Assembly (NCBI RefSeq): GCF_004293625.1
Contig: NZ_CP033040.1
Coordinates: 1,364,001 to 1,428,000 of the forward strand
DNA: 64,000 nt
From: Thiomicrorhabdus indica
GTDB lineage: Bacteria > Pseudomonadota > Gammaproteobacteria > Thiomicrospirales > Thiomicrospiraceae
Direction of reading: 5' to 3'
Made by a program: the position numbers and the translations under genes. The stretch's first letter is position 1; each line of letters opens with the position of its first letter. The notes under the pieces were generated by a model that was given only the letters and a program-made list of their open reading frames with translations, searched no databases and had not been told where the DNA came from. Below, one piece after another: positions 29,276 through 37,807 of this stretch.

Positions 29276-29299
29276 AAAGTGTAGTAGCTGTTACACTTT
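29276..29299. promoter_or_regulatory. Inverted repeat upstream of the TolC-like gene
   Basis: AAAGTGTA (29276-29283) and TACACTTT (29292-29299) are perfect 8-bp arms separated by 8 bp. The size and symmetry fit a dimeric repressor site, though an RNA hairpin is also possible. It lies about 110 bp before the TolC-like start codon. Confidence 0.45.
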
Positions 29300-29325
29300 G
29301 CAAACTATTTAATAAATTTTACTCG

Positions 29326-29396
29326 TTTAAGTGTTTCTTCCCTTGGAAGGTTTTCAACCTTGTGGCGAGGGCAAAGCACCTAGTTTGTCACTTAAA
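29326..29396 (+). ncRNA. Candidate structured leader of the TolC-like gene
   Basis: Three nested or stacked stems can be drawn: TTTAAGTG/CACTTAAA (29326-29333 with 29389-29396), CCCTTG/CGAGGG (29340-29345 with 29366-29371) and AAGGTT/AACCTT (29347-29361). The 3' arm of the outer stem leads directly into the AAAAGGA ribosome-binding site at 29394-29400, so folding could hide it. The unpaired part holds GCAAAGCACCTAG. I do not recognise a known riboswitch. Confidence 0.4.
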
Positions 29397-29407
29397 AGGA
29401 TTTAGTC

Positions 29408-30745
29408 ATGTTGCCATTAAATAAAGTTTTGAAGAAAAAAATAACCAATTCGGTATTGGTGACCGCCATGAGCTTAGCATTACCGGCCGCTGCGTCTGCA
29501 AACGGATTGGTTGATATTTTTCAAATGGCGTTACAAAATGACCCTCTGTTGGCTCAGTCAAAGGCTCAACTTGAAGCCGATAAACAATCCATTCGTTCAA
29601 TTAAAGGTGGACTTTACCCTCAAATTACTGCGAGTGGCCAATATAATGACATTGATTCACCAAGCGCTGATTACAATTCCTCTCAAATGGCCGTGACACT
29701 GAATCAATCGATTTATCAACATGAAGTGTGGTCTCGTTATGACCAAGCAAAAACTGCCATTCAAACGTCTGAACTATCAGTCGCAATTGCCGAACAAAAT
29801 TTGATTTTATCGACAGCTCAGGCATATTTTGATGTGCTTTTAGCAAAGCAAAATCTACAACTCTTCAAAACTAAGGAAGCGTCAGATTTAACGCAACTTG
29901 AGAGTGCGCAAGCTTCAGCTGAAGTTGGTTTAGCCAGCAGAGTCGATGTATTACAAGCGCAATCAAGCTATGATTTATCGCGTTCAGAACGTATCAGTGC
30001 AGAAAACGCCTTGGATATTAGTCTTGAAGCTTTAGCAAAATTAACTGGCAAGCGTTTTGATGAAAACCAATTAAATGAATTGTTGATGTCGACATCTCTG
30101 CCTAGCATGCATTTTGACATTGACAAGCTACAAATGGATTCTAGCCAAAATAATTTGGCTGTTTTGCAGGCAAAAGCGCAATTAGAAGTAGCATTGCAAG
30201 AAATTGAAGTTCAAAAATCTGGATTTTGGCCAACGGTCAATTTTCAAGCTAGTTTAAGTGATACACAATATTCGAATGGGTCAGGGGCGCAAGCTGCAGA
30301 CGGTACAACCTCCTCATTTGGAGTAAATGTCTCTATGCCTTTGTATTCAGGTGGTTCAACGACTGCAAATGTTAAGTCATCTGAAGCTTCAAAAGAAGCT
30401 AGTCAGCAGGGTTTAAGAGAAACCATAGATTCTGCAAAACTGGATGCACGTACCTTATCTAGAAATATTGAGCAGGGTGTAAATTTGATTCAAGCCTTGC
30501 GTGAAGCGGTAAAATCGAATGATGCATTTTTAGAAGCGGCCGAAGAGGGTTACAAAGTTGGTTTGAAGGATATGCTTGAAGTATTGAGTGCCCGAACCAA
30601 TCAAGTGCAAGCTCGTAAAAACCTGATTGAAGCCTTACATAATCAGGTTTTGAATATGCTACAACTTGAAGCGGTTCTTGGGGATTTAACGGTTGAGGAT
30701 TTGCAAAGATTTGATAAATTCCTGCAAATCCCAGTTACGTCATAA
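29408..30745 (+). CDS. TolC-family outer membrane efflux protein
   Basis: A 445-residue outer-membrane channel of the type I secretion/efflux class. A signal peptide (LVTAMSLALPAAASA, cleavage near residue 31) precedes two repeats of the OEP family, each with long helices: NGLVDIFQMALQNDPLLAQSKAQLEADKQ begins the first, and NLAVLQAKAQLEVALQEIE the second. Near the C-terminus YKVGLKDMLEVLSARTNQVQARKNLIEA is typical of TolC. No inner-membrane partner (ABC, MFP or RND) lies next to it, so like E. coli tolC it may serve several pumps. The 5' leader looks structured. Confidence 0.93.
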   Translation: MLPLNKVLKKKITNSVLVTAMSLALPAAASANGLVDIFQMALQNDPLLAQSKAQLEADKQSIRSIKGGLYPQITASGQYNDIDSPSADYNSSQMAVTLNQSIYQHEVWSRYDQAKTAIQTSELSVAIAEQNLILSTAQAYFDVLLAKQNLQLFKTKEASDLTQLESAQASAEVGLASRVDVLQAQSSYDLSRSERISAENALDISLEALAKLTGKRFDENQLNELLMSTSLPSMHFDIDKLQMDSSQNNLAVLQAKAQLEVALQEIEVQKSGFWPTVNFQASLSDTQYSNGSGAQAADGTTSSFGVNVSMPLYSGGSTTANVKSSEASKEASQQGLRETIDSAKLDARTLSRNIEQGVNLIQALREAVKSNDAFLEAAEEGYKVGLKDMLEVLSARTNQVQARKNLIEALHNQVLNMLQLEAVLGDLTVEDLQRFDKFLQIPVTS

Positions 30746-30758
30746 TTTTTATTTTTGA

Positions 30759-30814
30759 CACATCATCCGTTATGTTTTGATCCATTTTGGAGGTTTACAC
30801 AAACAGATGATGTG
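30759..30814. repeat. Inverted repeat upstream of the peptide-binding lipoprotein gene
   Basis: CACATCATC (30759-30767) and GATGATGTG (30806-30814) are perfect 9-bp arms separated by 38 bp, in the gap between the TolC-like gene and the next operon. It could be a terminator-like hairpin without a T-run or a looped operator. Confidence 0.4.
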
Positions 30815-30846
30815 GTTTATAAGTTTTACTTGAACATATCTCTTTT

Positions 30847-32430
30847 ATGAAAACTCGCCGAGAAACCATCAAACAAAGCGTAAAAATTTTTTCCGGCCTA
30901 GGTGGGTTTTCTCTTCTTTCTGGATTGCAAGGCTGTTCAGATTCTCAGAAATCTCTGTCTGATAGAACGATTCGTATGGGAGTGTCTGGTGCACCTCAAA
31001 TGCTAGATCCGCGAAAAGCAACGGATGCTCTCTCAACTCGAATTAATCGTTTAATCTATCGTCAGCTTATTGATTTTGATGCACAATTTTTGCCAAAACC
31101 CGACTTGGCGACTTGGCAACAATTGTCTCCAACACATTACCGTTTTACACTGGTTGAACAGACGCAGTTTCATCACAATCAAACAAGCTTAACTTCAAAG
31201 GATGTGATTGCGACTTATCAAAGTGTATTTGATAAAACACTGGGGTCAGCGCACAGGGGGTCGTTGTTAAACATTTCACAGATGGAAATCATTGACGATC
31301 AACAGTTTGATATCTATTTGCACAAGCCCGATGCTTTGTTTGTTGGTCGTTTGGTTATTGGTATCTTGCCCAAAGAACTGATTGATCAAAATCACCCTTT
31401 TCATAAACAGCCAATAGGGAGCGGCGCTTGTGTATTTGAGCAGCAAACCGCTCAAGCATTGAGAATTATTAGACGAACAGACCAAACACCGCTTGAATTT
31501 TTTACTGTGAAAGACGCTACGGTAAGAGTGTTAAAACTTCGTAAAGGTGAAATTGATTTACTTCAAAATGATTTGTCACCAGAGTTGGTGCAGTATTGCT
31601 CTCAACTTGATGGCTTTCAGGTTGATTGGCATAAAGGGACTAATTTCGGTTATTTAGGGTTTAACTTTGAAGATCCTCTTCTTGGTCAATTATCGCTTCG
31701 TCAAGCGATTGCCCAAGGAATTAACCGACAGCAAATCATTGATGCCATTTTCAATGGCCAAGGGCGACTTGCTCAAGGGTTATTAGTTCCCGAGCATTGG
31801 TGTGGTGTCGATCATTTGAATGCTTATGATTATGAACCTGAGATTGCGAGAAAAAAAGTTCAATCTATTATTCAAATATGTCTACAAGACAATAATTTAA
31901 AAGAATATATATCGGAACGAATGACACCGGCCGGTCAGAAACAGAGGTTTTTAAGTTTAAGTTTCAAAACATCAAATGATCCAACAAGGATTCGTTTGGC
32001 GACAATTTATCAATCCCAATTAAAAAAAATCGGGATTGATTTGAAAATTCAAAGTTATGACTGGGGAACCTTCTACAGTGATATTAAAAAAGGTCGTTTT
32101 CAGCTCTATAGTTTGGCGTGGGTCGGTGTAAAAAGTCCCGACATATTCCAATATGTGTTTGCTTCCACCGCTATTCCACCTAATGGTGCAAACCGAGGAC
32201 GATTTATCGACCCTCAAACGGATACTTTGATCAAAGAAGGGGGAATGGCGCAAACTATTGAATCACAAGCGGCCATTTACCGGCAGTTACAAACACGATT
32301 GCACGACCAATTAGCTGCTATGCCTTTATGGTATGAGAATCAATACGTCGTTCGTTCCAAGAATCTACGAAACTATCCACTTTTTTCTGATGGACGCTAT
32401 GACGGGCTGTTAAATGTCTATAAAAGTTAA
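30847..32430 (+). CDS. Peptide-type ABC transporter substrate-binding lipoprotein (SBP family 5)
   Basis: A 527-residue family 5 solute-binding protein. The N-terminus has a basic KTRRETIK stretch, a hydrophobic segment and the lipobox LSGLQGC (cysteine near residue 30), so it should be anchored in the membrane facing the periplasm. Markers are APQMLDPRKATD, FTLVEQTQFHHNQ, TSKDVIATY and NFGYLGFNFEDP. Typical ligands are di- or oligopeptides. Downstream are an L,D-transpeptidase and two Opp/Dpp-type permeases on the same strand, suggesting uptake of peptides possibly derived from murein. ATPase genes are not in the window. A palindrome copy at 31926 encodes TPAGQ. Confidence 0.88.
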   Translation: MKTRRETIKQSVKIFSGLGGFSLLSGLQGCSDSQKSLSDRTIRMGVSGAPQMLDPRKATDALSTRINRLIYRQLIDFDAQFLPKPDLATWQQLSPTHYRFTLVEQTQFHHNQTSLTSKDVIATYQSVFDKTLGSAHRGSLLNISQMEIIDDQQFDIYLHKPDALFVGRLVIGILPKELIDQNHPFHKQPIGSGACVFEQQTAQALRIIRRTDQTPLEFFTVKDATVRVLKLRKGEIDLLQNDLSPELVQYCSQLDGFQVDWHKGTNFGYLGFNFEDPLLGQLSLRQAIAQGINRQQIIDAIFNGQGRLAQGLLVPEHWCGVDHLNAYDYEPEIARKKVQSIIQICLQDNNLKEYISERMTPAGQKQRFLSLSFKTSNDPTRIRLATIYQSQLKKIGIDLKIQSYDWGTFYSDIKKGRFQLYSLAWVGVKSPDIFQYVFASTAIPPNGANRGRFIDPQTDTLIKEGGMAQTIESQAAIYRQLQTRLHDQLAAMPLWYENQYVVRSKNLRNYPLFSDGRYDGLLNVYKS

Positions 32431-32480
32431 ACTCCGATGCCTCGAAACTCTGTCGATAGCTGTTAACCTAATGGAGCAAG

Positions 32481-33158
32481 GTGAGCTTTGTGAATGATGA
32501 CCGGCCGGTAAACTTACCGTTGAACTTAGGTTGGCCTAATTATGTAACATGTCAGCAGCCTAATATTGCGGATCAAGAATTGTTTGTGGTGGTTTCGATT
32601 ACCGAGCAAAAAGTTTATGTCTGTAAAAAGCAGGTGAACAATTCAATGGGGTTTAGTGTGCTATGGAAAGCATTGGTCAGTACTGGGAAAGCGGGCGTGG
32701 GGAATTTATCTGGGAGCGGCCAAACCCCATTAGGCTGGCATCGAATTAAAGCCAAAATTGGTGAAGGCTTGCCTGAAAATTCGGTTTTTGTTGGACGACG
32801 TGCAACGGGTGAAATTTTTACGGAAAAGTTGTCGCTTGAGAATCCTGATAGAGACTGGATTCTTACTCGAATTTTGTGGTTAACGGGTTGTCAAAAGGGC
32901 TTTAATCGCCGAATCGCTAGATTCGGGCAATGTGACACCTTGGCAAGGTATATCTATTTTCACGGTAGTGGGAATTGGAAGAATGAACCGGCCGGTAAAC
33001 CTTATTCTCATGGATGTATTCGATTGCATAACAATGATTTACTTAAGCTTTTTAATATGACTTCTACGACAACTAATGTTTTGATTTTGGAGCCTGAATT
33101 GTCGCAGTTGAAAGCGCTGATTGAGCAGAATCAAATAAACGGGTGGAACCAATGCTAG
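32481..33158 (+). CDS. L,D-transpeptidase-like (YkuD) protein
   Basis: A 225-residue protein with a YkuD catalytic core. The motif YFHGSGN precedes SHGCIRLHNNDL (about residues 171-182), containing the catalytic His and Cys. A GQTPLGWHRI stretch is typical of the fold. No signal peptide is visible from the GTG start at 32481, which has GGAG at 32473-32476. A periplasmic substrate would need export, so the location is unclear. It sits between the peptide-binding protein and the permease and overlaps the permease start by a few bases, indicating one operon. Two palindrome copies (32500 DRPVN and 32987 EPAGK) occur. Confidence 0.85.
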   Translation: MSFVNDDRPVNLPLNLGWPNYVTCQQPNIADQELFVVVSITEQKVYVCKKQVNNSMGFSVLWKALVSTGKAGVGNLSGSGQTPLGWHRIKAKIGEGLPENSVFVGRRATGEIFTEKLSLENPDRDWILTRILWLTGCQKGFNRRIARFGQCDTLARYIYFHGSGNWKNEPAGKPYSHGCIRLHNNDLLKLFNMTSTTTNVLILEPELSQLKALIEQNQINGWNQC

Positions 33159-34075
33159 GTTTTTCACTGCGTTTATTGGGATCGGTCGTCTTTGTCTCTT
33201 GGGTGGTTGGAACGCTTGTCTTTTTCTTACTTCACTTGGTTCCGGGTGACCCCGTAGCCGTCATGTTAGGGGAATGGGCAAGTCCAGCCGATGAAGAAAC
33301 TCTCAGAGAACAGTTGGGGCTGCATCTGCCAATCTATCATCAATATTGGCTTTATCTAAGTGGTGTATTTCAAGGGGATTTAGGCACATCGCTATTTTCG
33401 CAAATGCCGGTGTCTGAATTAATTGCAGAGCGTTTTCCAATGACTGCGCAATTAGCGTTAATGTCGATGTTGATCGCCATTCTAATTGCATTTCCCCTTG
33501 GAATTTGGGCTTCGATTCGAGCAGGACAATGGCCAGATCATCTATCCATGAGTGTGTCTCTAGTCGGGGTCTCTATTCCGAATTTTTGGTTGGGACCAAT
33601 GTTAATTTTGGTGTTTGCGCTATGGCTTGGTTGGTTTCCTGTCAGTGGAACTGAACAACCTTGGTCATGGGTTTTACCTGCCATTACTTTGGGAACCGCA
33701 CTGGCTGCTATTTTAGCTCGAATGTTACGAGCTTCCATGTTGGAAGTATTGCATGAAGACTATATTCGTACAGCAAAGGCCAAAGGGTTAAATGGGTGGC
33801 AAGTAACAACCAATCATGCCATGAGAAATGCTTTGCTACCGGTTGTCACCCTATTGGGTTTACAGTTGGGGACACTTTTAGGAGGTGCTGTGATTACCGA
33901 AGTGGTCTTTGACTGGCCGGGACTTGGTCAATTATTGATTGAATCCATTCAAAAACGCGACTATCCAGTGGTTCAAGCCTGTATTTTAGTGATTAGTATT
34001 GCCTATATTGCAATCAATGGGCTCACTGAATTGGTTTATGCAACACTTGACCCTCGTATCCGAATTCAAAAGTAG
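33152..34075 (+). CDS. Peptide ABC transporter permease, OppB/DppB type
   Basis: About 307 residues with six predicted membrane helices. The N-terminus LLGSVVFVSWVVGTLVFFLLHLVPGDPVAVMLG is the DppB/OppB signature, and the ATPase-contacting EAA loop is seen as DYIRTAKAKGLNGWQV. It imports peptides with the neighbouring OppC-like permease and binding protein. I choose ATG 33152, within the end of the transpeptidase gene; a GTG at 33143 is in frame. The partner ATPases are absent nearby. Confidence 0.9.
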   Translation: MLGFSLRLLGSVVFVSWVVGTLVFFLLHLVPGDPVAVMLGEWASPADEETLREQLGLHLPIYHQYWLYLSGVFQGDLGTSLFSQMPVSELIAERFPMTAQLALMSMLIAILIAFPLGIWASIRAGQWPDHLSMSVSLVGVSIPNFWLGPMLILVFALWLGWFPVSGTEQPWSWVLPAITLGTALAAILARMLRASMLEVLHEDYIRTAKAKGLNGWQVTTNHAMRNALLPVVTLLGLQLGTLLGGAVITEVVFDWPGLGQLLIESIQKRDYPVVQACILVISIAYIAINGLTELVYATLDPRIRIQK

Positions 34076-34087
34076 CGAGCGTTGGTG

Positions 34088-34906
34088 ATGTTACGATTTT
34101 TACAAATTTTCAGCTATGTCATTGTTTCGCTTTGGGTGTGTTTTGCCTTGCTTGGTTTTGTGATGGGAGAGCAGGCAAATCAAGTCAACCTGAATCTGAT
34201 TTTACAGACACCAAATATGTCACAAACGGCAACACTCTTTGGCAGTGATGAGCTTGGACGTCCTATGTTAGAACGTTTGATTCTGGGTGCGCAAACTTCT
34301 TTTTTAGTGGCATTAGGTGTTGTGACTTTTTCAGCTATTATTGGTACGAGCATTGGCTTGTACAGCGGCTATATGGGCGGAATGACCGACCGAGTTGTGA
34401 CCAAAATCATTGATGTGTTTCTCGCTTTTCCAGGGTTATTGTTAGCTATAGCATTAGCGGCGGTGTTGGGACCAGGGATTGAAAATGTGATTTTTGCATT
34501 GGTCGTTGTTGGCTGGGTTGGTTATGCACGCCTAGCCAGAGTCCAAACTTTAGCGCTTAAAAACCGTGAACACATTCATGCAGCGAAGGCCTTAGGTACT
34601 TCGCAGCCAGTAATCCTATGGCGCCACATGTTGCCATTGACTCTTGCTCCTCTAGGGGTTGAAGCGACCTTTGGAATCGCTGCAGCGGTGATTTCGGAAG
34701 CAGGCTTATCGTTCTTAGGGTTAGGCGTGCAACCCCCAGATGCCTCTTGGGGAAATATGATTAAGGAGGGGACTCGCTATTTGTTGGTTGCACCTCATAT
34801 GGTATTAGTGCCTGGGATTGCATTAATGTTAGTGGTACTTGCGGTGAATCTAATTGGTGATCAATGGCGCGATCATTTAGACATCAAACAGCGGCATAAT
34901 CATTAA
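34088..34906 (+). CDS. Peptide ABC transporter permease, OppC/DppC type
   Basis: About 272 residues with an N-terminal helix and five more membrane segments. FGSDELGRPMLERLILGAQTS is the typical DppC/OppC start (usually GTDxxGRDxxSR), and the EAA loop reads HIHAAKALGTSQPVILWRH. GLSFLGLGVQPPDASWGNMI near the C-terminus is diagnostic. It starts about 12 bp after the OppB-like gene; GTG or TTG codons at 34082-34085 are alternatives. It is the last gene of the transport cluster on this strand. Confidence 0.9.
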   Translation: MLRFLQIFSYVIVSLWVCFALLGFVMGEQANQVNLNLILQTPNMSQTATLFGSDELGRPMLERLILGAQTSFLVALGVVTFSAIIGTSIGLYSGYMGGMTDRVVTKIIDVFLAFPGLLLAIALAAVLGPGIENVIFALVVVGWVGYARLARVQTLALKNREHIHAAKALGTSQPVILWRHMLPLTLAPLGVEATFGIAAAVISEAGLSFLGLGVQPPDASWGNMIKEGTRYLLVAPHMVLVPGIALMLVVLAVNLIGDQWRDHLDIKQRHNH

Positions 34907-34927
34907 GCAAGTGATTAACTTTAGAAT

Positions 34928-35395
34928 TTAATCAAGCCAACGAACGGCATCTCCGACTTCAATCCATCCGCCTTGAAGCACTTCACATCGTGCTCCACCT
35001 CGCCAATTTGGTGTTAAGGCGTGTTTTAAGCCTTGATGGAGCTTATCCATCAGTTGGCAGGGATCGGTCTCTTGGTTGATTTGTAATATAACTTTGCCAA
35101 TGGCAATTTTTCGACCAATATCCTCATCGGAGAATTCGATATCATCTATTAAGAGCTGAGCTCGTCTTTGTGTCCAATCAAGATTGGCTGCCGATTCTTT
35201 ACATGCAATTTCCCAAGATTTCTTTGAAATTAATGTGATAGCTGTTTTTCGATTTTTGTTACCACGATAATCTCCCAACCCATTTTCAAGGGTAATAAGT
35301 GCGGTTTGATGAAGTGAAATGTCACCAAGGTGTGTTTGATGAGTGGCAATCGATAAAAGTTGGCTTTGTTTTGAATCAGTCATAGTAATCATCAA
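34928..35395 (-). CDS. MOSC-domain protein
   Basis: A 155-residue MOSC domain (the C-terminal domain of molybdenum cofactor sulfurases). Visible are GLGDYRGNKNRKTAITLISKKSWE, RAQLLIDDIEF, IGRKIAIG, the DPCQLMDKLHQGLKHALTP segment with the conserved cysteine, and WRGGARCEVLQGG. Stand-alone proteins like this (YiiM or YuaD-type) use molybdenum cofactor in N-hydroxylated compound reduction or sulfur transfer, but the exact role is open. It is transcribed against the neighbouring transporter and nagZ genes. ATG 35383 is an alternative start. Confidence 0.8.
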   Translation of the reverse strand: MMITMTDSKQSQLLSIATHQTHLGDISLHQTALITLENGLGDYRGNKNRKTAITLISKKSWEIACKESAANLDWTQRRAQLLIDDIEFSDEDIGRKIAIGKVILQINQETDPCQLMDKLHQGLKHALTPNWRGGARCEVLQGGWIEVGDAVRWLD

Positions 35396-35580
35396 TTTTT
35401 TGAGTTATAACAAACGGGTTTTTTACTAGCCGGTATTTAAAGTCTAAAAACGGCTATAAAAAACAGCGGCATTAGTGCGTTAAGATAGCACATTTTTATA
35501 GGTTTATAGATTTCGGTAGTTTCATGTCATTAAATGTTCATTTCAACCCTTTATCATCACGTAGATTATTAGGAAAAGCG

Positions 35581-36630
35581 ATGTCGTTAGGTTCCGTGAT
35601 GATTGACATTCAAGGAACACAATTAACCCCAGAGGATAAAGAACGTTTACTTGACCCACTGGTGGCTGGCGTAATTCTGTTTAGCCGTAATTATGAGTCT
35701 GTTGAACAATTAAAAATGCTCACCTCGCAGATTCATGCTTTACGCCATCCAAAGCTATTGATTGCGGTGGATCATGAAGGTGGCCGAGTGCAAAGATTTC
35801 GTGAAGGGTTTACGCGCATACCGCCTATGCGTGCGTTAGGAAAATATTTTGCCGAGCACCCTGAAAAAGCTCAGTCGGATGCGAAAAAAGTTGGGTGGCT
35901 ATTAGCTTCGGAACTACTTGCCTGTGGGGTTGATTTTAGTTTTACACCTGTATTGGATATTGACTACGGTGAGTCAAGAGTTATTGGAGATCGTGCATTT
36001 TCATCGGATAAAGCAACGATTTCAAAATTGGCAGCGCATTTAATGAACGGAATGCATCAAGCAGGAATGGCCTGTGTGGGAAAACATTTTCCCGGTCATG
36101 GGTTTATTGAGGCGGATACCCATTCTGAGATTGCTGTGGACGATCGAAGTTTTTCTGAAATTCAACAGAAAGATTTACAACCATTTTTAGGTTTGATTGC
36201 AGAAGGTTTGGAAGCAGTTATGCCAGCACATGTCATTTATTCGCAAATTGATAACAAGCCGGCTGGTTTTTCAGCTTTTTGGTTGCAAGAAGTTTTGCGA
36301 AAAAAATGTCACTTTGAAGGTGCGATTATCTCCGATGATATGAGTATGCAAGCGGCAAAATCCTATGGAGATATTGTGACTGGTGTCGAAGCGGCGTTAA
36401 ATGCGGGTTGCGACTTGGTTTTAGTCTGTAATGATCCCATTGCGGCAGATAAAGTTATTGCACAGGTAAACTGGCAAGGTTCACCTCTAAATCACGCGCG
36501 CTTGATTCGCCTTCAGGCGCATGGCAAATTTACAATGGAAAAACTTCATTTAGATCCGGTTTGGCAATCAGCGGTGCAAGCGGTGAATCGAGTGTTTAAT
36601 TATCAAGAGATTCAAGAGGCATTACTTTAA
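35581..36630 (+). CDS. nagZ: Beta-N-acetylhexosaminidase NagZ
   Basis: A 349-residue cytoplasmic GH3 enzyme that removes N-acetylglucosamine from anhydromuropeptides during murein recycling. The family signature KHFPGHGFIEADTH carries the general acid/base region, and SDDMSMQAAKSYG carries the catalytic nucleophile aspartate. VAVDHEGGRVQRFREGFTRIPP-like residues mark the sugar site. I start at ATG 35581 (MSLGSVMIDIQG), which has AGGA 7 bp upstream and aligns with E. coli NagZ; the frame extends to 35524. The stop codon overlaps the next start by one base. Its position after a peptide transporter and an L,D-transpeptidase suggests a murein-recycling theme. Confidence 0.95.
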   Translation: MSLGSVMIDIQGTQLTPEDKERLLDPLVAGVILFSRNYESVEQLKMLTSQIHALRHPKLLIAVDHEGGRVQRFREGFTRIPPMRALGKYFAEHPEKAQSDAKKVGWLLASELLACGVDFSFTPVLDIDYGESRVIGDRAFSSDKATISKLAAHLMNGMHQAGMACVGKHFPGHGFIEADTHSEIAVDDRSFSEIQQKDLQPFLGLIAEGLEAVMPAHVIYSQIDNKPAGFSAFWLQEVLRKKCHFEGAIISDDMSMQAAKSYGDIVTGVEAALNAGCDLVLVCNDPIAADKVIAQVNWQGSPLNHARLIRLQAHGKFTMEKLHLDPVWQSAVQAVNRVFNYQEIQEALL

Positions 36631-37757
36631 TGGAATGGTTAGTAGGGCTTTGGGCCGATTTAGTCACCTTATTCGGTGGGCAAGTATGGATTCTAATGAT
36701 TTCTGCAATCCTGTTAGCGACATCCGTTATCGACCTAATTTCTAGACGCTTTTTAAAGACTTTACATTATCAACTTTTGAAGCGTCATAAAGTTTGGTTG
36801 GACAGTTTTGTTGATGCTTCTCGTGCACCCGTTTCTTTCTTTATTTGGGTGACAGGTACTGTTCTAGCATTAACAACCCTTATTTATAGACTCAATATCT
36901 ATGTTGATTTAATTCCAATTATTCAATCGTTTAAATCCACAATCTTAACTTTGTCTGTCGGTTGGTTTGTGATTCGATTGGTGCAACGACTTGAATTGCA
37001 TCTTAAAGCTTATGCTCGTGTGGATGATCGTTTTGATGAGGTGACCGTTGAGGCACTTGCAAAGATTATTAAATTGCTAGCGTTTGTTTTGACTGGGTTG
37101 TTCTTCCTTAATGCATTTGGTGTCAGTTTGACAGGGCTGTTAGCATTTGGTGGGATCGGTGGTATCGCGGTTGGTTTTGCGGCAAAAGACCTTCTTGGGA
37201 ATATTCTTGGTGGTTTAATGATTTACTTGGACAAACCCTTTACAGTTGGTGAATGGATTCGTTCACCAGATAAACAGATTGAGGGAGTCGTTGAAAAGAT
37301 TGGCTGGCGTATGACGACAGTTCGCACCTTCGATAAACGACCGCTGTACATCCCTAATGGAATTTTTGCAACCATCGCCATTGAAACCCCCACGAGAATG
37401 ACAAATCGCCGAATTTATGAGCATATTGGCATTCGATACAGCGATATTCATGTAATGCCTCAAGTGGTGGCAGATGTTAAACAGATGCTACAAGAACATC
37501 CTGAAATTGATCAGGAGCAAACGTTGATTGTTAATTTTAATGCGTTTAATGCGTCTTCTATTGATTTTATGGTCTATACCTTTACCAAAACCACAAATTG
37601 GGTTGAGTATCATGAGATTAAGCAAGATGTATTTTTGAAAATTAGCGATGTAATCGCGAGTTATGGGGCAGAGATTGCCTTTCCGACACGCACGTTGCAT
37701 ATGTTTAATGAAAACTCTTCCACGAATTTAGAGGCATCGGACTCCATACCGAAATAG
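36630..37757 (+). CDS. MscS-family mechanosensitive channel
   Basis: A 375-residue channel. Four or five hydrophobic segments end in the pore helix region LLAFGGIGGIAVGFAAKDLLGNILGGLM (about residues 168-195), followed by YLDKPFTVGEWI, the start of the cytoplasmic beta domain. The C-terminal vestibule ends with AFPTRTLHMF, typical of YnaI/YbiO-like members. The channel releases solutes on hypo-osmotic shock. The start codon overlaps the nagZ stop (TAATG), so translation is coupled. Confidence 0.92.
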   Translation: MEWLVGLWADLVTLFGGQVWILMISAILLATSVIDLISRRFLKTLHYQLLKRHKVWLDSFVDASRAPVSFFIWVTGTVLALTTLIYRLNIYVDLIPIIQSFKSTILTLSVGWFVIRLVQRLELHLKAYARVDDRFDEVTVEALAKIIKLLAFVLTGLFFLNAFGVSLTGLLAFGGIGGIAVGFAAKDLLGNILGGLMIYLDKPFTVGEWIRSPDKQIEGVVEKIGWRMTTVRTFDKRPLYIPNGIFATIAIETPTRMTNRRIYEHIGIRYSDIHVMPQVVADVKQMLQEHPEIDQEQTLIVNFNAFNASSIDFMVYTFTKTTNWVEYHEIKQDVFLKISDVIASYGAEIAFPTRTLHMFNENSSTNLEASDSIPK

Positions 37758-37763
37758 GAAAAA

Positions 37764-37784
37764 ATAAACTTACCGGCCGGTAAG
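37764..37784 (-). terminator. Terminator of murB built on an ACCGGCCGGT copy
   Basis: CTTACCGGCCGGTAAG (37769-37784) is a perfect 16-bp palindrome containing the copy at 37772. On the minus strand it is followed by TTTATTTTTTCC, a good T-run. It lies between the convergent mscS-like and murB genes. Confidence 0.75.
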
Positions 37785-37807
37785 CTTTAACTGGCTGGTA
37801 TTCAGTT

